From Chloroflexota bacterium (GTDB lineage Bacteria > Chloroflexota > Limnocylindria > Limnocylindrales > CSP1-4): a DNA stretch of 12,960 nucleotides. The stretch spans positions 1 to 12,960 of the forward strand of contig JAGDMV010000034.1 in assembly GCA_017860675.1 (NCBI GenBank), given 5' to 3'. The translations under genes and the position numbers were made by a program. Numbering within the stretch: the first letter of the stretch is position 1; each line of letters begins with the position of its first letter. Below the pieces are notes generated by a model, which worked only from the letters and a program-made list of their open reading frames with translations, did not search any database and had not been told where the DNA came from. This document shows, piece after piece, positions 7,936 to 12,960 of the stretch.

Positions 7936-8985
7936 TCAGTGGACGGTGGCGGCCACCGGCGCTGACCGGGGCGCCTCGGCCGGCGCCCCGTGCTGGGCGG
8001 CGGTCGTGGACGCGTGCTCTTCCTCGTGGTGCGACTCCATCGCCACCACGGTGAACATGAGTGTCAGGGTGCTGAAGATGAGGGCCTGGATGAAGTTGAG
8101 CATCACCTCGAGGCCGAGGATGGCGATCGGCAGGAGCGCCACCGTCAGGGCGGTGATGACGCCCAGCGCCACCTCGCCGCCGTAGATGTTGCCGAAGAGA
8201 CGCATCGCCAGGGTGACCGGCTTGACGAACTCGAGCATCAGCTCGATCAGGCCGACGAACAGGGCGATGAGGCCGGCCCCGATCCCCTTGCGGAGCTCGC
8301 CGAGGGGGAAGAACTTGCCCAGGTAGCCACCGAGACCGTTGGCCCGGATGCCCTGGAACTCGAAGTAGCCGAACGCGACCAGGGCAAGGCCGATGGTGAT
8401 GTTGAGATCGCTCGTGGGGGCCCGCAGCAGCTCGATCTTGCCCACCGGCGGCACGAGGCCGCTCCAGTTGCAGAACAGGATGAGGATGAAGAAGGCTGCG
8501 AAGATCGGCACGTGGCGAGCGGCCGGGCGGCCGCCATTGGACACCGCCCAGTTGTAGAGGCCCTCGTAGCCCCACTCGAAGAAGTTCTGCAGCCCGCGCG
8601 GGTTCTCGCGCATCCGCCTCGCCGCAAGGATTGCGACGACGAGGACGATCGCCATCACGATCCACATCGTCAGCAGCGTGTTGGTGATCGAGGGGTGGAA
8701 ACCGATCACCAGCGAGCCGGACGGGAGCGGGTGCTCCGGGTCGAGGTCCCAGACCACGGCCGGGGGTACGAGCTCCAGGTTGCCGTCGATGAAGCAGACC
8801 GGAAAGCCGCACGGGTCGCCGGACTGGCCGTGCTTGGGGAAGGGCGGGGCGACGAGGAAGGCAAACACGTCCACCACCACGACGCCCACGAGGAGGAGCA
8901 CGAGGGGATGCCGGAGCGCGCTCCGCTTCCGGATCGAGGCCTTCGGGGCGTCCGCCACCGCCGCCGTCTGATCGTCGCTCGTCAA
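7936..8985 (-). CDS. atpB: F1Fo ATP synthase a subunit, with an additional N-terminal membrane helix
   Basis: Stator membrane subunit that forms the two proton half-channels against the c-ring. At 349 residues it is well above the ~270 of E. coli. The core is intact: membrane helices near 102-122, 160-180 and 193-210, then the essential Arg262 in KPVTLAMRLFGNIYGGE (255-271), Glu271 and Gln300. The excess is an additional hydrophobic helix at about 27-47, a ~50-residue presumably extracytoplasmic segment (48-100) with CGFPVC (Cys59 and Cys64), and an Ala/Pro-rich C-terminal tail beginning SHHEEEH (318-324). The start is read as TTG (complement of 8983-8985) with a GGGAG box upstream. A GTG at residue 10 is an alternative. 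It lies 39 bp after atpZ and 64 bp before atpE. Confidence 0.97.
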   Translation of the reverse strand: MTSDDQTAAVADAPKASIRKRSALRHPLVLLLVGVVVVDVFAFLVAPPFPKHGQSGDPCGFPVCFIDGNLELVPPAVVWDLDPEHPLPSGSLVIGFHPSITNTLLTMWIVMAIVLVVAILAARRMRENPRGLQNFFEWGYEGLYNWAVSNGGRPAARHVPIFAAFFILILFCNWSGLVPPVGKIELLRAPTSDLNITIGLALVAFGYFEFQGIRANGLGGYLGKFFPLGELRKGIGAGLIALFVGLIELMLEFVKPVTLAMRLFGNIYGGEVALGVITALTVALLPIAILGLEVMLNFIQALIFSTLTLMFTVVAMESHHEEEHASTTAAQHGAPAEAPRSAPVAATVH

Positions 8986-9024
8986 CTCCCGCTCCCTCGT
9001 CAGGGCACAGCCGCGCCGACCGGG

Positions 9025-9258
9025 TCAGTCCTCGATGCTGGCCAGGAACCGGGTGATCAGCTGCCACACGGCCACGCTGCCCGCGGCGAGACCCACGAAG
9101 AACCCCGCCAGGGCGAACACCGGCAGCGTTCCGATCTGCTGGTCGAGCCAGTAGCCGCCGAGCACGCCTGCGAGGACCGTCACGAGGATGACGAGCCCGA
9201 TCTCGGAGAAGAGAACAAAGTACGCGCCAACCCGGCCGAATCCGTTCGCAGGCGCCAC
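9025..9258 (-). CDS. atpZ: AtpZ/AtpI-type small membrane protein of the ATP synthase operon
   Basis: A 77-residue protein with two predicted membrane helices (about 13-35 and 46-69) joined by GGYWLDQQIGTLPVF. The pattern GxxLDxxxGTxPxFxxxGxxxGxxAG is typical of the AtpZ/'ATPase_gene1' family found first in many atp operons and linked to c-ring assembly or Mg2+/Ca2+ supply. Classical AtpI is a less likely alternative. The start is GTG (complement of 9256-9258). No Shine-Dalgarno is visible, but a probable extended -10 element ends 9 nt upstream, which points to a leaderless or near-leaderless message. The gene is the first of the atp set. Confidence 0.88.
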   Translation of the reverse strand: MAPANGFGRVGAYFVLFSEIGLVILVTVLAGVLGGYWLDQQIGTLPVFALAGFFVGLAAGSVAVWQLITRFLASIED

Positions 9259-9267
9259 GGCCCGGCG

Positions 9268-9276
9268 AGTATAGCA
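9268..9276 (-). promoter_or_regulatory. Probable extended -10 promoter of the atp operon
   Basis: The minus strand reads TGcTATACT, five of six matches to TATAAT with the TG extension, in the 51-bp gap between the Pro/Thr-rich gene and atpZ. A start seven bases beyond the -10 falls on a G at about 9261, three bases before the atpZ GTG. No good -35 is visible at 16-18 bp spacing. It is AT-rich in an otherwise very GC-rich region, which makes chance less likely. No experimental support is available. Confidence 0.5.
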
Positions 9277-9309
9277 GGCGGTGATCGGCGTCTGGCCGCC
9301 CCCGACAGG

Positions 9310-10026
9310 CTACGGACTGGGCGTCGGGGTAAGCGTCGGCGGCGGTTCGACCGACGGAGTCGGCCTGGGGGTCGGCTTCCGGGTCGGCTTCGGCGTCGGC
9401 TTGATCGTGGGAATCGGCCGCAATGTCGGCCGGGCCGTGGGCTTCCGGGTCGGCTTCGGCGTTGGCTTCGGCGTGGGGCTGGGGGTGGGCGACGGCGTGG
9501 GGCTCGGGCTGGGGCTCGGCGTGGGACTGGGGGTCGGAGTCGGCCTGGGCGTGGGCCGCGGTGTCGGCGCAGGGGTGGGAGTCGCCGTCGGGCTCGGGTC
9601 GAGTGCCGGGGTGCCCGTGGCGGAGAGGGTCTGGCCGGGCCCCTCGCTCGACGCTCCGGGCAGCAGCGAGACGACCAGGACCAGGGTGATCCCCACCAGC
9701 AGCACGGCCGACGTGTCGCGCCACAGGCGGCGTCGCGGGGAGACGACCCAGCCCAGCTGCCCGTCGCGGGGTGGTCCCGGCCGGGCCACCACGACGGGCG
9801 TCTCCGGCAGCGACGGCTCGGCCGCGGCCCCGGGTGACGGCTCGCCGGGCAGCGGATCCTCGCCCCTGATCCATGCCAGCCGGGCCTGGATGGCCGCCTC
9901 GGCCTCCGAGATGTCGCGGCTCTCGTGCCTCCGCTCGCGCGCCCGCCACAGGGCGAGGGCGAGCAGGATCGCGATCGGCGCCAGGGCCCCGATGATGACC
10001 GCCACGACGAGACCCTCGACGGCCAT
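9310..10026 (-). CDS. Hypothetical two-TM protein with long Pro-Thr/Ser tail
   Basis: I do not recognise a family. The 238-residue protein has an N-terminal membrane helix (about 5-27), a cytoplasmic segment (28-104) that starts RARERR and ends RRRLWR, a second membrane helix (about 106-122), and a low-complexity tail (about 139-238) of PTP, PSP, PKP and PRP units. The positive-inside rule places both ends outside and the middle inside. The tail turns basic (KPTPKPTRKPT occurs in two copies), which would suit contact with anionic envelope polymers. There is no signal peptidase, sortase or globular C-terminal domain. The ATG (complement of 10024-10026) has a GGAG box, and the gene lies 5 bp after the potassium channel, probably in the same transcript. 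It may be a wall-spanning or channel/ATP synthase-associated protein, but this is only position-based inference. Confidence 0.85.
   Translation of the reverse strand: MAVEGLVVAVIIGALAPIAILLALALWRARERRHESRDISEAEAAIQARLAWIRGEDPLPGEPSPGAAAEPSLPETPVVVARPGPPRDGQLGWVVSPRRRLWRDTSAVLLVGITLVLVVSLLPGASSEGPGQTLSATGTPALDPSPTATPTPAPTPRPTPRPTPTPSPTPSPSPSPTPSPTPSPTPKPTPKPTRKPTARPTLRPIPTIKPTPKPTRKPTPRPTPSVEPPPTLTPTPSP
9313..9612 (-). repeat. Degenerate Pro-Thr coding repeat, with a 23-bp copy pair
   Basis: The 3' end of the two-TM hypothetical gene is low-complexity DNA built from variations of a 6-bp unit (Pro-Thr or Pro-Ser codons). A 23-bp string beginning ggcttccgggtcgg on the plus strand occurs at 9374 and again at 9440, 66 bp apart, so 22-codon blocks have probably been duplicated. 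Such tracts expand and contract by slippage and are prone to assembly error. Confidence 0.75.
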
Positions 10027-10031
10027 CCCGC

Positions 10032-11177
10032 TCAGCTCCGGTCCGCGGCGGCCGGCCCGCCCTCGTCGTGGGCCGCGTCCAGGGCCTCGACCGACCCGGA
10101 CAGGACGAGCGTCTCGTCGGCCGCCAGGAGTCGGTCGTCAGGAGGGTTTGCCAGCCAGCGATCGCCGGCCAGGATCGCCAGGACGAACAGGCCGCGCTCG
10201 CGCAGGCCGGCCACCGAGGCGCCCTCCAGCGAGCTCCCGGGGAGCACGCGGAGCTCCGCCAGGCTGAAGGACAGCTCGCCGTGCGAGAGGGCCGCGTCGA
10301 GGAAGTCGACCACCCTCGGACGGGCTGCCAGCTGGGCAAGCTGCCGCCCGGCCATGGTGTAGGGCGAGACGATCCGGTCGGCGCCAGCCCTGGCGAGCTT
10401 GTCCTCGGCCGACGTCGAGCTCGCCCGGGCGACGACGAACAGGCCCGGGTTGAGGGCCCGTGCCGAGAGGATCACGTAGACGTTCTGGGCGTCGGAATCG
10501 ATGGCCGCAACGAGGCCCCGGGCGCGGGTGATGCCGGCCGCGCGCAGGGTCGAGTCGACGGTGGCGTCGCCGTGGACGACCAGGTGCCCGTCCTCGCGGG
10601 CGCGTTCGAGCGAGGCCGGGTTGACGTCGATGACCACGAACTGGAGCCCGTCGTGGACCAGCTCGCCGGCCACGGTCGAGCCGACCCGCCCGTAGCCGCA
10701 CAGGACGTAGTGGCCGGACAACGCATCCACGGATCGGCTCATCAATCGCGCTGCCTGCCTCCCGCTGCGGACCTCGGTAACGAGGTACTCGGTCACCAGC
10801 CCCACCGTCCCGAAGATGACCAGGACGCCGGCCACCGACAGCATGATCGTCCATACCCTGCCGATGGCGTCAAGTTCGCGCACCTCGCGGAAGCCGGTGG
10901 TCGTGACCGTGATCACCGTCATGTAGAACGCGTCGCCCAGCGGCCAGCCCACCAGCAGCACGTAGCCCGCTGTGCCGACGACGACCACCGCGAGCACGAT
11001 CAGCAGCCACGTCCGCAGGCCAGGCGCTGCCCGCAGCACCTCGAGCAGGTGACGGGGCCCGGGCGCCGACGGTGCCTGCCCGGGCGCCGACGGTGCCTGC
11101 CCGGGCGCCGACGGTGCCTGCCCGGGCGCCGACGGTGCCTGCACCGGCTTGCCCCGGCGCGCCTCGCTGGGAGTCAT
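10032..11177 (-). CDS. Two-TM potassium channel with RCK (TrkA-N and TrkA-C) domains
   Basis: Probable ligand-gated K+ channel of the MthK-like, two-TM plus RCK type. At 381 residues it has a low-complexity N-terminus (1-40), TM1 (about 56-76), a pore loop (about 82-97), TM2 (about 108-132), a TrkA-N Rossmann domain starting HYVLCGYGRVGSTVAGEL (156-173; GxGxxG at 161-166) with VIDVNP (182-187) and HGDAT (202-206), and a TrkA-C domain (about 300-365). The selectivity filter reads TTTGFRE (92-98) where a canonical channel has TVGYG-like residues, so ion selectivity is uncertain. The ATG (complement of 11175-11177) shares one base with the upstream stop codon (TGATG) and has GAAGGA ahead of it. 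The frame is open further upstream, but that part overlaps the transferase gene and is not protein-like. Confidence 0.92.
   Translation of the reverse strand: MTPSEARRGKPVQAPSAPGQAPSAPGQAPSAPGQAPSAPGPRHLLEVLRAAPGLRTWLLIVLAVVVVGTAGYVLLVGWPLGDAFYMTVITVTTTGFREVRELDAIGRVWTIMLSVAGVLVIFGTVGLVTEYLVTEVRSGRQAARLMSRSVDALSGHYVLCGYGRVGSTVAGELVHDGLQFVVIDVNPASLERAREDGHLVVHGDATVDSTLRAAGITRARGLVAAIDSDAQNVYVILSARALNPGLFVVARASSTSAEDKLARAGADRIVSPYTMAGRQLAQLAARPRVVDFLDAALSHGELSFSLAELRVLPGSSLEGASVAGLRERGLFVLAILAGDRWLANPPDDRLLAADETLVLSGSVEALDAAHDEGGPAAADRS
11058..11141 (-). repeat. Four perfect 21-bp tandem repeats inside the K+ channel gene
   Basis: The 21-bp unit beginning cccgggcgccgac occurs four times without a mismatch (11058-11078, 11079-11099, 11100-11120, 11121-11141). 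In frame it encodes QAPSAPG four times (residues 13-40), just before the first membrane helix. Perfect identity implies recent expansion or a length-variable tract. Confidence 0.97.
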
Positions 11178-12307
11178 CACTGTCCTTCCGGCCAGCTGCC
11201 GGCGGGAGCCTCCGGTTCGCCGGCACGCGTCTCCGCCGTCTCCTCGCCCTTGTCGGCCGAGCGCTCGAGGAGCAGCAGCACCAGGCCGAAGACGACGAGA
11301 GCTCCCAGGAACGCGTAGAGCTGCCCGCTGCCCGACAGCACCAGCGACAGGATCGCCAGGGCGACGCACAGGCCGTAGATGAGGAGGACGGTCTGGACGT
11401 GGCTCAGCCCCAGGTCGAGCAGCCGGTGGTGGATGTGGCCGCGGTCCGGGCTGAAGGGCGAGTGACCCGCCGCCAGGCGGCGGACGATGATCCAGAACGT
11501 GTCGATGATGGGCACGCCGAGCACCAGCAGCGCCACCGCCACCTTGGCCGTGCCCAGGATCGACAGCAGGGCGAGGGTGTAGCCCATGAACATCACCCCG
11601 CTCGTGCCGACGAAGATCGAGGCCGGGTGGAAGTTCCAGCGCAGGAAGCCGGCCAGGGCGCCGGCGAAGGCCAGGCAGAGCATGGCGATGTCCGGCTGCA
11701 CGACGGGGCCCGTGAGGCTGATGATCGCCAGCGTGACGGCGGCGATGAGGGCGATCCCGGACGACAGCCCGTCGAGGCCGTCGATGAAGTTGATGCTGTT
11801 GACCATGCCCAGGATCCAGACGACGGTGAAGCCGACCCCGAACAGGCCGCCGAGCTCGATCACGCCCGGGCCGAACGGGTTTGCGAGCGCATCCACCGTG
11901 ATCCCCAGCGACACGGCGAAGACGGCCAGCACGAGCTGACCGACCAGCTGCCAGCGGGCCCGCAGGTCGAACCAGTCGTCGATCGTGCCCAGGACCGCCC
12001 CGAGCGCACCGCCGGCGAGGAGTGCCGCGACCTCCTGGCGCGAGAGGGCCGCGGTCGCGAAGGTGGCGCCGTCGCCGGCGATGGCCAGGGTGACACCGGC
12101 CACCACGATGAACGAGCCGGCCACCGCCAGCCCGCCGCCGCGCGGAATCGGGGAGGAGTGCACCCGGCGAGCTCCGGGCTGGTCCACGACGTCGAAGCGC
12201 CGCGCCAGCCGGCGCACAAGGGGAGTCACGAGGAGCGACAGGAGCGCCGCGGCGGCGAAGACCGCGACGAGGACGGCCAGGAGGCCCCCGTCGACGGTCC
12301 TCACCAC
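11177..12307 (-). CDS. WecA/TagO-like polyprenyl-phosphate sugar-1-phosphate transferase (MraY superfamily)
   Basis: Membrane enzyme expected to transfer a HexNAc-1-phosphate from a UDP-sugar to undecaprenyl phosphate, starting a lipid-linked envelope glycan. It has 376 residues and about ten or eleven membrane helices. Seen motifs are RRVHSSPIPRGGG (47-59), the Mg-binding GTIDDWFDLR (Asp110 and Asp111), NFIDGLDGL (173-181) and the WecA/TagO-type HIHHRL (291-296), which separates it from true MraY. The superfamily's third acidic motif, usually GDxGSxFLG, is GTSGVMFMG (234-242) with Thr235 for Asp, so activity or metal binding may be unusual. The tail after 349 is a charged, cytoplasmic-looking extension. 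Two consecutive GTG codons can start it (complement of 12305-12307 or 12302-12304); GGAGG lies 4 or 7 nt upstream, slightly favouring the second. It begins 19 bp after glyA. Confidence 0.92.
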   Translation of the reverse strand: MVRTVDGGLLAVLVAVFAAAALLSLLVTPLVRRLARRFDVVDQPGARRVHSSPIPRGGGLAVAGSFIVVAGVTLAIAGDGATFATAALSRQEVAALLAGGALGAVLGTIDDWFDLRARWQLVGQLVLAVFAVSLGITVDALANPFGPGVIELGGLFGVGFTVVWILGMVNSINFIDGLDGLSSGIALIAAVTLAIISLTGPVVQPDIAMLCLAFAGALAGFLRWNFHPASIFVGTSGVMFMGYTLALLSILGTAKVAVALLVLGVPIIDTFWIIVRRLAAGHSPFSPDRGHIHHRLLDLGLSHVQTVLLIYGLCVALAILSLVLSGSGQLYAFLGALVVFGLVLLLLERSADKGEETAETRAGEPEAPAGSWPEGQ

Positions 12308-12326
12308 TCGTCCTCCACCCCGGCTC

Positions 12327-12960
12327 TCACCCGTCCGGCAGCCCGGGAACCGGGTGACGCGCGGTGAGGGCGTCCACGGATGCGGCGATCGAGGCCATCG
12401 CCCCGGGCTCGCGGCCGGAGGCGAGGGCGGCCACGATCAGCCGGCCGACCTCCCGCACCTCGTCGGGGCCGAAGCCGCGGGTGGTGACGGCCGGCGTCCC
12501 GAGGCGGATTCCTGAGGCGGTGTTCGGCGGCGCCGGGTCGAACGGGATCGCGTTCTTGTTGACGGTGATGCCGACCTCCCCGAGCAGATCCTCCGCCTCG
12601 CGGCCGGTGAGGCCGAACGAGCGCACGTCGACCATCATCAGGTGGTTGTCGGTGCCGCCGGACACGATCCGCCCGCCGCCCGCGGCGATCTCCGCCGCCA
12701 GGACGATCCGCCCGCCGCCCGCGGCGATCTCCGCCGCCAGGACGGCCGCGTTCTCCACCGTGCGCGCCTGATCGGCCCGGAACTCGGGCGTGGCGGCCAA
12801 CTGGAGGGCCACTGCCTTGGCCGCGATGACGTGCATGAGCGGCCCTCCCTGGATCCCCGGAAAGACGGCCCGGTCGATGGCCTTGGCCAGTGCGTCATTG
12901 GAGAAGATGAGGCCGCCGCGGGGCCCCCGCAGCGTCTTGTGGGTCGTGGTCGTGACCAGG
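12327..12960 (-). CDS. glyA: Serine hydroxymethyltransferase (3' part; runs off window end), with internal duplication
   Basis: PLP enzyme converting serine and tetrahydrofolate to glycine and methylene-tetrahydrofolate. The last 210 residues are visible; the gene begins beyond the window edge. The PLP-lysine motif is seen as VTTTTHKTLRGPRGG, with the Lys codon at 12936-12938. It is followed by FPGIQGGPLMHVIAAKAVA, SGGTDNHLMMVDV, GITVNKNAIPFD and SGIRLGTPAVTTRGF, all family-typical. The Met codon at 12834-12836 is internal to the PLP domain and is not the start. A 13-residue block, LAAEIAAGGGRIV, is present twice in a row just before SGGTDNHL. The family normally has one copy, so this copy of the enzyme is 13 residues longer than expected in the linker to the C-terminal domain. 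Confidence 0.97.
   Translation of the reverse strand, partial: LVTTTTHKTLRGPRGGLIFSNDALAKAIDRAVFPGIQGGPLMHVIAAKAVALQLAATPEFRADQARTVENAAVLAAEIAAGGGRIVLAAEIAAGGGRIVSGGTDNHLMMVDVRSFGLTGREAEDLLGEVGITVNKNAIPFDPAPPNTASGIRLGTPAVTTRGFGPDEVREVGRLIVAALASGREPGAMASIAASVDALTARHPVPGLPDG
12664..12741 (-). repeat. Exact 39-bp tandem duplication within glyA
   Basis: Positions 12664-12702 and 12703-12741 are identical (39 bp each), and the periodicity continues to 12744. The length is a multiple of three, so the reading frame is kept and 13 residues are added. Identity at every base implies a recent event or an assembly artefact. Confidence 0.97.

Noticed and set aside
9288..9300. A -35 box for the atp promoter
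   Set aside because: The sequences at 16-18 bp from the -10 (for example GCCAGA) match TTGACA poorly; the promoter call rests on the extended -10 only.
9281..10267. Plus-strand open frame with a long Gly-Val repeat
   Set aside because: It is the antisense of the Pro-Thr tail of the minus-strand gene; the repeat of one strand automatically produces a repeat on the other, and the sense gene has a ribosome binding site and membrane helices.
7550..10339. A 929-codon open frame on the minus strand and other very long open frames (803-2761 and 3989-5860 on the plus strand) that cross several genes
   Set aside because: They lie over intact, clearly recognised genes in other frames and have the low-complexity Arg/Gly/Pro/Ala composition expected of shadow frames in very GC-rich DNA.
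11178..11369. Upstream 64-codon extension of the K+ channel frame
   Set aside because: It overlaps the 3' end of the transferase gene, is Arg/Gly-rich and not channel-like, while the ATG at 11177 has a good ribosome binding site and a TGATG junction.
12664..12741. Short CRISPR-like or regulatory direct repeat
   Set aside because: There are only two abutting copies without spacers, inside a conserved coding region and in frame; it is a tandem duplication.
1..12960. A mobile element, defence or biosynthetic island
   Set aside because: No transposase, integrase, terminal repeats, tRNA or change in composition was seen; nearly all genes belong to housekeeping families.

Overview
The window is a dense, entirely minus-strand gene block from a high-GC bacterium. 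It carries a complete F-type ATP synthase operon, preceded by four genes and followed by two cell-wall/shape genes. Read in the direction of transcription (high to low coordinates) the order is: glyA (3' part only), a WecA/TagO-like polyprenyl-phosphate sugar-phosphate transferase, a two-TM potassium channel with RCK/TrkA domains, an unrecognised two-TM Pro/Thr-rich protein, then atpZ(I)-atpB-atpE-atpF-atpH-atpA-atpG-atpD-atpC, then murA and mreB (5' part only). All coding sequences are in one direction with short gaps or overlaps. No rRNA, tRNA, CRISPR array, insertion sequence, integrase or clear rho-independent terminator was seen, and no stretch over 300 bases lacks a gene.

The organism is probably a high-GC member of Chloroflexota (Limnocylindria-like lineages are a reasonable guess). 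The reasons are the glyA/wecA-like/atp/murA/mreB neighbourhood, separate b and delta subunits, long Pro-Thr tails, and frequent GTG/TTG starts with GGAGG-type ribosome binding sites. Actinomycetota cannot be excluded from gene content alone: a wecA-atpI-atpB order and an Asp-type MurA also occur there. This placement is inference.

Functionally the block joins energy conversion (proton-type F1Fo: c subunit with Glu53 and no Na+-site Gln/Ser), potassium/membrane-potential handling (RCK channel), one-carbon metabolism (GlyA) and envelope growth (lipid-linked sugar transferase, MurA, MreB). A probable extended -10 promoter (TGcTATACT) sits in the 51-bp gap just before atpZ, placed so that the ATP synthase transcript would be almost leaderless.

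Most of the window is conserved housekeeping DNA and I see no new defence or mobile system. The points worth a second look are: (1) MurA has Asp in place of the catalytic/fosfomycin-target Cys; (2) the WecA-like enzyme lacks the third conserved Asp of the superfamily (GTSG where GDSG is expected); (3) glyA contains an exact 39-bp tandem duplication adding 13 residues; (4) the K+ channel has four perfect 21-bp repeats near its N-terminus and a non-canonical selectivity filter; (5) an unknown membrane protein with a long Pro-Thr tail lies directly before the ATP synthase genes; (6) subunit a has an additional N-terminal membrane helix and an external CysX4Cys; (7) RNA hairpins lie at the atpB/atpE and atpH/atpA junctions.
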